64,000 nt of DNA, taken from positions 62,001-126,000 of the forward strand of contig NZ_PCPG01000004.1 of NCBI RefSeq assembly GCF_002979655.1, given 5' to 3'. The notes beneath the pieces were generated by a model. That model was given only the letters and a program-made list of their open reading frames with translations. It made no database searches and was not told where the DNA came from. Of the stretch, positions 26,151-35,079 are shown piece after piece (position 1 is the first letter of the stretch; the number at the start of each line of letters is the position of its first letter). The position numbers were made by a program, and so were the translations under genes. Origin of the DNA: Microbacterium sp. MYb45. GTDB taxonomy: Bacteria; Actinomycetota; Actinomycetes; Actinomycetales; Microbacteriaceae.

Positions 26151-26194
26151 CGCCCCCGCTCACCCGTTACGATCGGTGGGCGGGGGCGTTTTTT
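26151..26194 (+). terminator. Terminator of the mannitol operon
   Basis: CGCCCCCGCTCACC pairs with GGTGGGCGGGGGCG (one wobble) around a ten-base loop, followed by six T residues at 26189-26194. This is the most classical terminator in the window. Confidence 0.9.
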
Positions 26195-26221
26195 CGAGCA
26201 CACTGACGTGCGGGGAGCAGC

Positions 26222-27514
26222 ATGAACAGATACGCCGTGATCGGCGCGGGTCCATCGGGGTTGGCCGCGGCGCGTGCGCTGCAGAAGCGCGGAATCGTGG
26301 TCGACGGCTACGAGGCCTCGCACGGCGTGGGTGGGCTCTGGGACATCACCAATCCCCGCAGCACGATGTACGAGTCCGCGCATCTGATCTCCTCGCGCAC
26401 CACGACGGAGTTCGCCGAGTTCCCGATGCGCTCGCGGGTCGACTACCCCGGCCACCGGGTGCTGAAGGAGTACTTCGACGACTTCGCCGATCACTTCGGG
26501 CTCACCGGCCTGTTCCGGTTCGACACGCGCGTCACGCGCCTCGAGCCTGCCGACGGCGGCTGGGAGCTGACCAGTTCGGGCCCCGACGGCACGGACACGC
26601 GCTGGTACGCCGGCGTCGTCCTCGCCAACGGGACCCTCGCCGAGCCGAACGTGCCGACGTTCCGTGGGGAGTTCTCGGGCGAACTGCTGCACACCAGCGC
26701 GTACAAGTCCCCGGAACAGCTGCGCGGCAAGCGCGCGCTGCTGATCGGCGCCGGGAACTCGGGCTGCGACATCGCTGTGGATGCCGTGCATCACGCCGTG
26801 TCCGTCGATATGAGCGTGCGACGCGGGTACTACTTCGTGCCCCGCTACCTGTTCGGCAAGCCCAGCGACACCCTCAACCAGGGCCGCCCGCTGCCGGCGC
26901 GCATCAAGCAGGCCGTCGACAGCCGCGTCCTGCGGGCGTTCACGGGCGACCCCGTGCGGTTCGGCTTCCCGAAGCCGAACTACCGCATCTACGAGTCTCA
27001 TCCGATCGTGAACACCCTGATCCTCAACCACCTGGGCCAGGGCGACCTGCGCATCCGCTCGGACATCGACCGCTTCGACGGGCAGACGGTGCACTTCCGC
27101 GGCGGCAGCGCCGACGAGTACGACCTCGTGCTGCTCGCCACCGGCTACACCCTGGACTATCCGTTCGTCGACCGGGAGCACCTGCACTGGCAGGGAGCCT
27201 CGCCACGGCTCTTCCTGAACGTCTTCCCCGCCTCGTTCAACGGCCTCTACGTGATGGGCATGATCGAGGCGTCCGGCATCGGCTGGCAGGGTCGCTACGA
27301 ACAGGCGGAGCTGCTCGCCGCCTACCTCGACGCGGTGGAGACCGATCCCACCCGCGCCGCCCGCTTCCGCGACCGGGTCACCGGCGCGGCGTGGCCCGAT
27401 GTCACGGGCGGCTATCACTACCTGGGCCTCGACCGGATGGCGTACTACGTCAACAAAGACGCCTACCGGGGCGCCGTGCGGCGCGAGAAGAGTGCACTGG
27501 AGGCCTCGGCATGA
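26222..27514 (+). CDS. Flavin-containing monooxygenase-like protein
   Basis: A 430-residue flavoprotein with FAD motif VIGAGPSGLAAARALQKRG at the N-terminus and an NADPH motif LLIGAGNSGCDIAVDA (about 175). It also has GVGGLWDITNP and the downstream LLATGYTLDYPF. This is the class B FMO/Baeyer-Villiger-related layout, though the exact FxGxxxHxxxY fingerprint is altered (FSGELLHTSAYK). It would oxygenate an organic substrate using NADPH and O2. The ATG has GGGGAG six bases upstream. It overlaps the symporter gene by four bases, so substrate import and oxidation are probably linked. Confidence 0.85.
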   Translation: MNRYAVIGAGPSGLAAARALQKRGIVVDGYEASHGVGGLWDITNPRSTMYESAHLISSRTTTEFAEFPMRSRVDYPGHRVLKEYFDDFADHFGLTGLFRFDTRVTRLEPADGGWELTSSGPDGTDTRWYAGVVLANGTLAEPNVPTFRGEFSGELLHTSAYKSPEQLRGKRALLIGAGNSGCDIAVDAVHHAVSVDMSVRRGYYFVPRYLFGKPSDTLNQGRPLPARIKQAVDSRVLRAFTGDPVRFGFPKPNYRIYESHPIVNTLILNHLGQGDLRIRSDIDRFDGQTVHFRGGSADEYDLVLLATGYTLDYPFVDREHLHWQGASPRLFLNVFPASFNGLYVMGMIEASGIGWQGRYEQAELLAAYLDAVETDPTRAARFRDRVTGAAWPDVTGGYHYLGLDRMAYYVNKDAYRGAVRREKSALEASA

Positions 27515-28461
27515 ACGTCGACGACGTCGTCCTCTCGTTCACGCCCGGCACGCTGACGATCCTCAACGTGGTCCTCGGCCTCATCATGTTCGGCATCGCG
27601 CTGGACACCTCACCGAGCGACTTCCGCGTCGTGGCGAAGCATCCGAAGCCGTTCGCGATCGCGATCCTCGCCCAGCTGCTCCTGCTGCCGATCGCGACGT
27701 TCCTGCTGACGCTCGTGCTCCCCGTGCCGCCGTCGATGGCGCTCGGGATGCTGCTCGTGGCCTGCTGCCCGCCGGGGAACATCTCCCAGGTGCTGACGCA
27801 TCGCGCCGGGGGCAACGTCGCCCTCTCGGTGTCGCTCACCGCGGTGGGGAACCTCATCTACATCGTCGCGATGCCGCTGAGCATCACCTTCTGGGCCTCG
27901 CTGCATCCGACCGCTCGCACTCTGCTGCGCGACATCACGCTCGACCCGTGGCGGATGCTCCTGGAGATCCTCCTCATCGTCGGTCTCCCCTTCGCTCTCG
28001 GCCTGCTCCTCAGTGCGAAGGCACCCCGGTTCAGCGCCCGCGTGCAGCCGTTCGTGAAGTGGTTCAGCCTGATCGCCCTGCTCGGCTTCATCATCGCCGC
28101 CCTCGTCGGCAACTGGGCGGTGTTCGTGCAGGTGCTCGGCATCATCCTGCTGGTGGTCGCGGTGCACGACGCGGTGGCGCTCGCGCTCGGCTACGGCACT
28201 GCTGTGGTGGGCGGGCTCGGCACCCGCGAGCGCAAGGCCATGACCTTCGAAGTCGGCATCCGCAACGCCGGCCTCGGGCTGGGCCTGGTGTTCCTGTTCT
28301 TCGACGGCCTCGGCGGCATGGCGATCGTGGCCGGGTGGTGGGGCATCTGGGACATCGTCGCCGGCCTCGTCCTCGCCGGACTCTGGGCTCGGCACACCAG
28401 GAAGCGCACGGGATCGAGCACCGGCGATGCGAGCGGCCGCACGACCGTCGAGGCCGCCTGA
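27511..28461 (+). CDS. Bile acid:sodium symporter family (BASS/ArsB-like) transporter
   Basis: A 316-residue membrane protein with about nine or ten hydrophobic segments. It includes the family motifs MALGMLLVACCPPGNISQVLTHRAGGNVALS (listed in two parts: GMLLVACCPPGNIS and LTHRAGGNVALS) and EVGIRNAGLGLGLVF, which carry the sodium-site residues. The family imports bile acids, pantoate or other organic anions with sodium. It lies between the monooxygenase (four-base overlap) and an epimerase (one-base overlap). That suggests uptake of the monooxygenase substrate. Confidence 0.85.
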   Translation: MNVDDVVLSFTPGTLTILNVVLGLIMFGIALDTSPSDFRVVAKHPKPFAIAILAQLLLLPIATFLLTLVLPVPPSMALGMLLVACCPPGNISQVLTHRAGGNVALSVSLTAVGNLIYIVAMPLSITFWASLHPTARTLLRDITLDPWRMLLEILLIVGLPFALGLLLSAKAPRFSARVQPFVKWFSLIALLGFIIAALVGNWAVFVQVLGIILLVVAVHDAVALALGYGTAVVGGLGTRERKAMTFEVGIRNAGLGLGLVFLFFDGLGGMAIVAGWWGIWDIVAGLVLAGLWARHTRKRTGSSTGDASGRTTVEAA

Positions 28462-29426
28462 TGCCCCGGGTTCTGATCACGGGCGGCAGCGGCTTCCTCG
28501 GCTCGCACGTGGCGCTGGCGCTCGCTGCGCGAGACGACGTCGATATCGTGGTCGCCGCGGATCTGCGAGCGGGCGCACCCCGCGCGGGCATCATCGATGC
28601 CGCGCTGGATGTGACGGATGCGGCGGCGATCGCCCCGGTGCTGCGGCAGCACCGCATCGACACGGTCGTGCACCTCGCGGCGATCGTGAATCCCGGCCAC
28701 GACGTCGATCTGGAGTACCGCGTCGATGTGACCGGTTCCGCCAACGTCCTCGCCGCGTGCGTCGAGGCGGGAGTCCGCCGCATCGTGGTCTCCAGCTCGG
28801 GCGCCGCGTACGGCTATCACTCCGACAACCCGGAGTGGATCGACGAGGACCAGCCGCTTCGAGGCAACGACGCGTTCCCGTACGCCCGGCACAAGCGGCT
28901 GGTCGAGGAGATGCTGGCCGAGCACCGGCGTACCCACCCCGAGCTCGCCCAGGTGATCTTCCGCATCGGCACGATCCTCGGTCCGACCGTGCGCAACCAG
29001 ATCACCGCGCTCTGGCACGGGCGGCGGATCCTTCGCATCGCCGGCTCGGAGTCGCCCTTCGTCTTCGTCTGGGTCGACGACGTGGCGGCCGCGATGGTGC
29101 GGGCGGCGACCGACGGCCCGGCCGGCATCTTCAACGTCGCGGGTGACGGGCGGACGACGGTGCCGGAGATCGCCGCTCGTCTCGGCAAGCCGCAGCTCGT
29201 GCTGCCCGCGTGGGCGCTGTCGACGGCACTGCGGATCGGACGGACGCTGCGCCTCACCCCACACGGACCGGAGAAGGTCCCGTTCCTCCGGTACCGCCCG
29301 GTGCTGGCGAACCGTCGGCTGAAGGAGGAGTTCGGCTACACCCCGCGCCGCACGACGCGGGAGGCCTTCGAGGAGTATCTCCGCACGCACCCGGCCGTCG
29401 CCCGGAAGCGTGGTGACGCGGGGTAG
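28461..29426 (+). CDS. NAD-dependent epimerase/dehydratase (extended SDR)
   Basis: A 321-residue extended short-chain dehydrogenase. The N-terminal NAD motif is ITGGSGFLGSHVAL. A YxxxK pair occurs in FPYARHKRLVEEML (about 142-146), preceded by SSSGAAYGYHS. The C-terminal part (LTPHGPEKVPFLRYRPVLANRRLKEEFGY, shown here as one description only) resembles 3-beta-hydroxysteroid dehydrogenase-like and sugar epimerases. The ATG shares one base with the symporter stop. The substrate may be that of the FMO and symporter. The TAG stop is also part of the -10 of the next gene. Confidence 0.8.
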   Translation: MPRVLITGGSGFLGSHVALALAARDDVDIVVAADLRAGAPRAGIIDAALDVTDAAAIAPVLRQHRIDTVVHLAAIVNPGHDVDLEYRVDVTGSANVLAACVEAGVRRIVVSSSGAAYGYHSDNPEWIDEDQPLRGNDAFPYARHKRLVEEMLAEHRRTHPELAQVIFRIGTILGPTVRNQITALWHGRRILRIAGSESPFVFVWVDDVAAAMVRAATDGPAGIFNVAGDGRTTVPEIAARLGKPQLVLPAWALSTALRIGRTLRLTPHGPEKVPFLRYRPVLANRRLKEEFGYTPRRTTREAFEEYLRTHPAVARKRGDAG

Positions 29427-29435
29427 CGTTGATCC
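29424..29435 (+). promoter_or_regulatory. Leaderless -10 built on the epimerase stop codon
   Basis: TAGCGT at 29424-29429 begins with the epimerase TAG stop and ends six bases before the hydrolase GTG at 29436. Confidence 0.55.
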
Positions 29436-30182
29436 GTGCAGAAGAAGCGTGGCCGCCGGGTCCTGAAACGTGTGCTGTGGAGTCTCGCGATCGTGCTGGT
29501 GCTGGCGGTGGTCGGCGTCCTCGCGTACACGCAGATCGGTGTCATGGCCGCCGAGCCGGAGCCGCTCGCGAGCGTACGGGAGAACCCCGCGATCACCGTC
29601 ACCGACGCGGACGAGGGCATCGTGCTCGCCCCCGCCGACGGCGACTCGGATCTCGGCCTGGTCTTCATCCCCGGCGCCAAGGTCGACCCGTGGGCCTACG
29701 CGGCCATCCTCCAAGGGCTCGCCGAGGAGGGAACCACGGTCGTGATCACCCGCCCCTGGCTGAACCTGGCCTTCTTCGACCCGCGCGGACTCGACGCCTT
29801 CACCTCGGTCGCCCCGGATATCGATGTCTGGGGTGTCGGCGGGCACTCGCTCGGGGGCGTCCGTGCCTGCCAGCTCGCAGCGGATGCCGACGCGCTGGTG
29901 CTGTTCGGCTCGTACTGCGCGACCGACGTGTCGGACAGCGGCCTTCCGGTCCTCAGCATCTCGGGCAGCGAAGACGGCCTCTCCACTCCGGAGAAGATCG
30001 CAGACGCGCGCGACCTGCTGCCCGCTGACGCCGAGATGGTGGAGATCGACGGCGCATCGCACGCATCTTTCGGGGATTACGGCCCGCAGGACGGCGACGG
30101 CACCCCGACGATCTCGACGGACGAGATGCACGACGAGGTCACGCGACTCACCGAGGAGTTCCTCGCGCCGCTCGCGCCCTGA
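29436..30182 (+). CDS. Membrane-anchored alpha/beta hydrolase
   Basis: A 248-residue hydrolase with a basic N-terminus and one membrane segment (about residues 14-32), then an extracytoplasmic alpha/beta-hydrolase domain. The nucleophile elbow is GGHSLGGVRA (about 133), the acid is in SGSEDGLSTPEK, and the His in GASHASFGDYGPQ. This matches the Abhydrolase_5 type. It would be a serine esterase or lipase-like enzyme of unknown substrate facing the cell wall. It converges on the PfkB kinase gene with three bases between stops. Confidence 0.8.
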   Translation: MQKKRGRRVLKRVLWSLAIVLVLAVVGVLAYTQIGVMAAEPEPLASVRENPAITVTDADEGIVLAPADGDSDLGLVFIPGAKVDPWAYAAILQGLAEEGTTVVITRPWLNLAFFDPRGLDAFTSVAPDIDVWGVGGHSLGGVRACQLAADADALVLFGSYCATDVSDSGLPVLSISGSEDGLSTPEKIADARDLLPADAEMVEIDGASHASFGDYGPQDGDGTPTISTDEMHDEVTRLTEEFLAPLAP

Positions 30183-30185
30183 GAC

Positions 30186-31049
30186 TCACTCCCCCGCGTC
30201 GATGACCGCATCCAACAGCGGATGCAGGTGTCGCGAACGGAGGACGGTAGCGGCTGTCCGGGCGCCCACCTCGAGTGCCGCGCCGACTCCCGCGCCGTCC
30301 AGGCGCGCGTCGAGCACGCCCGCGAGGAAAGCGTCGCCCGCACCGTTCGTGTCGACGACCTCGACGGGCACGGCCGCCACCCGATACTCGACCCCCTCCG
30401 CATCCACGGCCACTGCGCCCTCGGCCCCGAGCGTGCACACGGCGAGTGAGGCACCGGCGGCGATGCGGGAGTGCAGGAATGCGACCGGGTCCGGGAGGCG
30501 ATCTGCATTGCAGAACACCGCGTCCGCCGCCGCCAGGAACGGGCGGTGGAACTCGGCCTCACCGTCGTAGTCGTGCACGTCGACCCAGATCGGGACTCCG
30601 GTCTCGCGCGCCATCGGCAGGAGCCGCAGCGGTTCGGCGGCGAGGTCGAGCACGATCACCGCCGCCTCCCCTATCCGCTCGCGCACCCAGGCATCGTCCT
30701 CGCCCGCGGTCGCCTCCGGCGACGACAGGTACAGCGAGACCCGGGCTCCCGCGCGGGTCATGAGGTTCAGATGCCGCTCGGTGGCTCCTTCGCCCCAGCG
30801 CACCCGTACTCCTGCACGGTCGAGGGCCGCACGCACGCGGCCGCCCTCCTCGTCGGGTCCGGCGAGGGCATAGAGCTGCGCCGCACGTCCGAGCCCGGTG
30901 AGGGTCAGGGCCTTACCGGCGCTCGTGCCGCCGACGGTCGCCCACGTCTCGTCGGCGAACTGCATGTGGGGCACCGGCTCGGGAAGCCGGTCGAGAACGA
31001 CGATCGTGTTCCACGAGGCGGGACCGGCGATGAAGACGGAGTCGGGCAT
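30186..31049 (-). CDS. PfkB-family carbohydrate or nucleoside kinase
   Basis: A 287-residue kinase, a little shorter than the ribokinase norm. The C-terminal signature VVDTNGAGDAFLAGVL holds the catalytic Asp and anion hole. GGTSAGKALTLTGLG near residue 40 is the first signature region. It is the last gene of the long minus-strand nucleoside cluster, after adenosine deaminase and a deacetylase. It may phosphorylate ribose, deoxyribose or a nucleoside. The ATG lies six bases after CAGGAT, so it can also be transcribed on its own without a leader. Confidence 0.8.
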   Translation of the reverse strand: MPDSVFIAGPASWNTIVVLDRLPEPVPHMQFADETWATVGGTSAGKALTLTGLGRAAQLYALAGPDEEGGRVRAALDRAGVRVRWGEGATERHLNLMTRAGARVSLYLSSPEATAGEDDAWVRERIGEAAVIVLDLAAEPLRLLPMARETGVPIWVDVHDYDGEAEFHRPFLAAADAVFCNADRLPDPVAFLHSRIAAGASLAVCTLGAEGAVAVDAEGVEYRVAAVPVEVVDTNGAGDAFLAGVLDARLDGAGVGAALEVGARTAATVLRSRHLHPLLDAVIDAGE

Positions 31050-31075
31050 GCGACCATCCTGCCGCTTCGACGCCG

Positions 31076-32197
31076 TCAGCCGATGCGCGACACCAGGGCG
31101 TCCAGGCCCATGCCGTAGTCGATGCGCACCACGGGGAGGGCGAGCTTGTCGGTGCCGATGGTGACGAACCCGGGTTCGATCGTCCGTGCCATCTCGTAGC
31201 CGGCCTGCCGGACGCCCTGCTTGGCGGTGTCGTTGTAGTGCCCGAACGGATAGGCGATGACCTCGCGAACGCCCAGAGTGTCGCCGGAGAGGTTGAGGTC
31301 GGCGGCGATCTGATCCGCGGTCCAGTTCACCATCAGCCCGTCACCGTTATCGCCCGCCTTGTGCATGTCGTGCGTGTGCGAACGGCGCAGCACGTGGATC
31401 GACGGCGGCGGGTCGGAGCGGTAGGCGGTCACCATGAACGACGTCGCGAGCAGCTTCTGCTTCGCCACGACGGGGGCCCCGAGGTCGAACCAGGTCTGGT
31501 CGGCATCGTCATCCGTGATGATCACGCTCCGCGCGGGCAGCGAGAGCCGACCGTCGATGAAGGCGCTCAGCTCGTCCCAGGTGGGCAGGTAGAAGCCCGT
31601 CGTCGCGATGTGGTTCATGTGCGCGTCGAAGTCGCCGATGTAGGCGTAGTTGCCGCGCAGCCAGCCGGACTCCCCCTCGGGATTCGCCGTGAACTGGTGG
31701 TACATGAGGATCGGGACCTGCACGCCCTCGGCCGTATTCTGCTCCGGCGTCTTCCAGGCGGCGAAGAGCTCGACCTGCTGCTGGTCGCAGACGACGGGGT
31801 CCGCGCCGTTCACCCGTGCGGCGACGGTGTAGGCCGCGGCATCCGCCGCCGTCGCGTACCAGCCGGCGAACACGCGGCCGGCGACCGCCGGGATCGGGAG
31901 CGCCTGGTACAGACCGTCCTGCCGCTGCAGCTGCGGATCGGCTGGGGCCCCCTCGCCCGTGAACGTCACCGCGCAGGCGAGCGGATCATCGGCATCCGCG
32001 ATGAGCTGCTCCGCCGGTGTCAGCGGAACCACGGTCTCGACCGGAGTCGGTGTCCGTGTCGGCTTCGCTTCGGCCTCGGCCTCGGCCGGTGCATGGTTCA
32101 GCCAGACGTATGTTGTGAAGCCACCGCCCACGACGACGATCACCGCAGCGATGATGATTCCCGCGACGCCCCCGCGCCGTCTCCCCCCGGAGGCCAC
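31076..32197 (-). CDS. Membrane-anchored NodB-type polysaccharide deacetylase
   Basis: A 373-residue protein. The single N-terminal membrane segment is GGVAGIIIAAVIVVVGG. An Ala/Glu/Thr/Pro-rich spacer follows, then a short VFAGWYATAADAAAY...LFAAWK module like the InlB B-repeat. The NodB domain has ILMYHQFT, the metal Asp region SVIITDDDADQTWF, histidines in RSHTHDMHK, and AYPFGHYNDTA. It would deacetylate a wall or extracellular polymer outside the membrane. The GTG start lies two bases after the adenosine deaminase stop. Its place in a nucleoside operon is odd. TDDDAD replaces the usual TFDDG. Confidence 0.8.
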   Translation of the reverse strand: MASGGRRRGGVAGIIIAAVIVVVGGGFTTYVWLNHAPAEAEAEAKPTRTPTPVETVVPLTPAEQLIADADDPLACAVTFTGEGAPADPQLQRQDGLYQALPIPAVAGRVFAGWYATAADAAAYTVAARVNGADPVVCDQQQVELFAAWKTPEQNTAEGVQVPILMYHQFTANPEGESGWLRGNYAYIGDFDAHMNHIATTGFYLPTWDELSAFIDGRLSLPARSVIITDDDADQTWFDLGAPVVAKQKLLATSFMVTAYRSDPPPSIHVLRRSHTHDMHKAGDNGDGLMVNWTADQIAADLNLSGDTLGVREVIAYPFGHYNDTAKQGVRQAGYEMARTIEPGFVTIGTDKLALPVVRIDYGMGLDALVSRIG

Positions 32198-32199
32198 GG

Positions 32200-33315
32200 T
32201 CAGATGTCGAATCCCTCGGCGATCAACTCGACGAGCTCCTCCCGCTCCTCGACGGGGAGGAACGCGGCCGCAGCCGCATTGAACTGGAACGTCTCGAGAT
32301 CGTCGAGGTCGTACTCGAAGGTCTCGACGAGCAGGGCGAGCTCGCGGGTCAGCGAGGTGGCGCTCATCGTGCGGTTGTCGACGTTCACCGTCACCGAGAA
32401 CCCGAGCTGGTACAGCAGATCGAACGGGTGGTCGGCCAGGGTGTCGCCCCACGCGGCGATCGCACCGGTCTGCAGGTTCGACGACGGCGACAGCTCGAGC
32501 GGGATCTCGCGGTCGCGCACCCAACGGGCCAGGTCGCCGAACTGCACCTGCACCTCGTCGCCCTCCTGCGTGACGACCTGGAGGTCTTCGGCGATGCGCA
32601 CGCCGTGGCCGAGGCGCAGCGCGCGACCGTCGATCAGCGCCGAGCGGATGGACGCGAGCCCTGCGGCCTCACCCGCGTGCACGGTCACCGGGAAGAAGTT
32701 GTCGGCGAGGTAGTCGAACGCCGCGCGGTGGTTCGACGGCGGGAAGCCGTCTTCCGGGCCGGCGATGTCGAAGCCGACGGCGCCACGACCGCGGAAGGCG
32801 ACCGCGAGCTCCGCGATCTCCCGTGCACGGTCGGTGTGGCGCATCGCCGTGATGAGCTGGCCGACGCGGATGCTGCGACCGTCGCGATCCGCCGCGTCCT
32901 CGCCCTCCTCGATGCCCTGCTGCACGGCTTCGACGGTCTGCTCGAGCGTGAGGCCCTGCGCCTGATGCTGCTCCGGAGCCCAGCGCACCTCGCCGTAGAC
33001 CACGCCGTCGGCTGCGAGATCCTGGACGAACTCGCGCGCGACGCGGGTGAGCCCTTCCTGGGTCTGCATCACGGCGGTGGTCAGGTCGAACGTCTTGAGG
33101 TACTCGACCAGCGAACCGGAGTCACTCTGCTTCGCGAACCACTTCCCGAGGGCTGCGGGCGTGGATTCCGGGACCTCGAGGCCGATGGAGTCCGCGAGCT
33201 CGAGGATCGTCGAGGGGCGCAGAGCGCCGTCGAGGTGGTCGTGCAGCGACACCTTCGGGAGGCTCCGCAGGGAGACGCCCTGCAGCGTGACGTCGCCGTT
33301 CGCATCGATCGACAT
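32200..33315 (-). CDS. add: Adenosine deaminase
   Basis: A 371-residue TIM-barrel metal enzyme converting adenosine to inosine. Metal and catalytic residues appear in SLHDHLDGALRP (about 23-34), TVHAGEAAG (about 213), LGHGVRIAED (about 236), and SPSSNLQTG with the later VNVDNRTMSATSLTRE. The length is normal. The ATG has GAGAGGA six bases upstream. It is in the same direction as deoA and cdd, 50 bp after deoA. The inosine made can go to purine nucleoside phosphorylase at 15775. Confidence 0.93.
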   Translation of the reverse strand: MSIDANGDVTLQGVSLRSLPKVSLHDHLDGALRPSTILELADSIGLEVPESTPAALGKWFAKQSDSGSLVEYLKTFDLTTAVMQTQEGLTRVAREFVQDLAADGVVYGEVRWAPEQHQAQGLTLEQTVEAVQQGIEEGEDAADRDGRSIRVGQLITAMRHTDRAREIAELAVAFRGRGAVGFDIAGPEDGFPPSNHRAAFDYLADNFFPVTVHAGEAAGLASIRSALIDGRALRLGHGVRIAEDLQVVTQEGDEVQVQFGDLARWVRDREIPLELSPSSNLQTGAIAAWGDTLADHPFDLLYQLGFSVTVNVDNRTMSATSLTRELALLVETFEYDLDDLETFQFNAAAAAFLPVEEREELVELIAEGFDI

Positions 33316-33365
33316 GGTGATCCTCTCGGTCGCGGATGTGCTCAGTTCAGGCTAGCGGTCGTGGG

Positions 33366-34658
33366 TCACGCCGTGATGCGCTCGCGCACGATGGGACCGG
33401 CCGCCGGAGCCTCGTCGCCGATCTCCCACGAGCCCTCGAGAGCATCGAGAGCCCGGCCGAAGCGTGCGTCGTCGGCAGCGGAGAGGGTGAACAGCGGCTG
33501 CCCCGCGACGACGCGGTCACCGGGCTTGGCGTGCAGGTCGATCCCCGCCTCGAAGATCACCGGATCCTCGGCCCTGGCGCGACCGGCTCCGAGCCGCCAC
33601 GCGGCGATGCCGAAGGGCAGCGCATCCATACGTGTGATCACGCCGTCGGCCGGGGCGGTCACGACATGTGTCTCCCGCGCGGTCGGCAGCGCCGCATCGG
33701 GGTCGCCGTCCTGGGCGCGGATCATCGCCTTCCAGGTGTCCATCGCGCGGCCGTCGTCGAGCGCGGCCTCCACGTCGGCATCCGGCTGTCCGGCGAGGGC
33801 GAGCATCTCCCGTGCCAGCGCGAGGGTCAGTTCGCGGACATCGGCGGGGCCGCCGCCGGCGAGGATCTCGACGGATTCGCGGACCTCGTTGGCGTTGCCG
33901 ATCGCGAGTCCGAGCGGCACGTTCATGTCGGTGAGGAGCGCGGTGGTCGCCACTCCGGAATCGGTGCCGAGCGCGACCATCGTGCGCGCGAGTTCGCGGG
34001 CGCGGTCGATGTCCTGCATGAAGGCGCCGGAGCCGAATTTCACGTCGAGCACGAGCGCATCGGTGCCCTCGGCGATCTTCTTCGACATGATGCTCGACGC
34101 GATCAGCGGGATCGCCTCGACCGTGCCGGTGACGTCACGGAGGGCGTACAGCTTCTTGTCGGCAGGCGCGAGACCCGAGCCCGCGGCGCAGATGACCGCG
34201 CCGACATCGCCCTGCATCTGCGCGAACATCTCCTCGTTGCTGAGGGCGGCGCGCCAACCGGGGATCGACTCGAGCTTGTCGAGCGTGCCTCCGGTGTGGC
34301 CGAGTCCGCGACCGCTGAGCTGCGGGACGGCGACGCCGAACGACGCGACCAGCGGGGCGAGCGGCAGGGTGATCTTGTCGCCGACGCCGCCGGTGGAATG
34401 CTTGTCGACGGTCTTCTTGCCGAGCGATGCGAAGCTCATCCGCTCCCCCGATGCGATCATCGCGTCGGTCAGTACGCGGATCTCATCGCGCTCCATCCCG
34501 CGCTGGAAGATCGCCATCGCGAACGAGGCCATCTGCGCGTCGGAGACGTAGCCGCGGGTGTACGCGTCGATCATCCACCGCAGCGCCGCCTCAGGGACCG
34601 CACCGCCGTCGCGCTTGGCGCGGATCACGTCCACCGCGTCGAAGGGCTCAACAGTCAT
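33366..34658 (-). CDS. deoA: Thymidine (pyrimidine-nucleoside) phosphorylase
   Basis: A 430-residue homodimeric phosphorylase. The family signature region is SGRGLGHTGGTLDKLESIPG (about 110-129), with KHSTGGVGDK (about 79), DVKFGSGAFM and the C-terminal domain KPGDRVVAGQPLFTL. It splits thymidine, deoxyuridine or uridine to base and (deoxy)ribose-1-phosphate. The start is the ATG overlapping the cdd stop (ATGA) with GGAGGA seven bases before; longer frames upstream run antisense-like through cdd. It takes uridine from cytidine deaminase. Confidence 0.93.
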   Translation of the reverse strand: MTVEPFDAVDVIRAKRDGGAVPEAALRWMIDAYTRGYVSDAQMASFAMAIFQRGMERDEIRVLTDAMIASGERMSFASLGKKTVDKHSTGGVGDKITLPLAPLVASFGVAVPQLSGRGLGHTGGTLDKLESIPGWRAALSNEEMFAQMQGDVGAVICAAGSGLAPADKKLYALRDVTGTVEAIPLIASSIMSKKIAEGTDALVLDVKFGSGAFMQDIDRARELARTMVALGTDSGVATTALLTDMNVPLGLAIGNANEVRESVEILAGGGPADVRELTLALAREMLALAGQPDADVEAALDDGRAMDTWKAMIRAQDGDPDAALPTARETHVVTAPADGVITRMDALPFGIAAWRLGAGRARAEDPVIFEAGIDLHAKPGDRVVAGQPLFTLSAADDARFGRALDALEGSWEIGDEAPAAGPIVRERITA

Positions 34659-35053
34659 CGTGCTTCCTCCAGGTCGCGCGGCCCGAACGCATCGGGCAGC
34701 ACCTCGTCGATCGTGCGGATGCCGGAGACGGTCTCCAGCAGCATGCCCGGCATCGCGTGCTCGAACAGCAGCTGCCGGCAGCGTCCGCACGGCATGATCG
34801 TCTGTCCGTCGTTGTTCACGCACACGAAGGCGACGAGCTGGCCGCCGCCCGACATGTGCAGATCGCCGACGAGGGCGCACTCGGCGCACAGGGTCACGCC
34901 GTAGGAGGCGTTCTCGACGTTGCAGCCGGCGACGATGCGGCCGTCGCCGACGAGGGCCGCCGCCCCCACGCGATAACGCGAATACGGCGCGTACGCCTTC
35001 GTCATGGCATCCGTGGCGACCTGGCGCAGTTCATCCCAGTCGATGTCTGTCAT
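34655..35053 (-). CDS. cdd: Cytidine deaminase
   Basis: A 132-residue homotetrameric-type enzyme. Catalytic Glu and zinc cysteines are in TLCAECALVGD (about 56) and MPCGRCRQLL (about 88). The AYAPYSRYRVGAAAL start region binds substrate. It converts cytidine and deoxycytidine to uridine forms. GAGGAAA precedes the ATG by eight bases. It follows the importer permease by 26 bp and overlaps deoA, so transport and catabolism are one operon. Confidence 0.95.
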   Translation of the reverse strand: MTDIDWDELRQVATDAMTKAYAPYSRYRVGAAALVGDGRIVAGCNVENASYGVTLCAECALVGDLHMSGGGQLVAFVCVNNDGQTIMPCGRCRQLLFEHAMPGMLLETVSGIRTIDEVLPDAFGPRDLEEAR

Positions 35054-35079
35054 TGCGATGCTTTCCTCTTCCGACCGGG

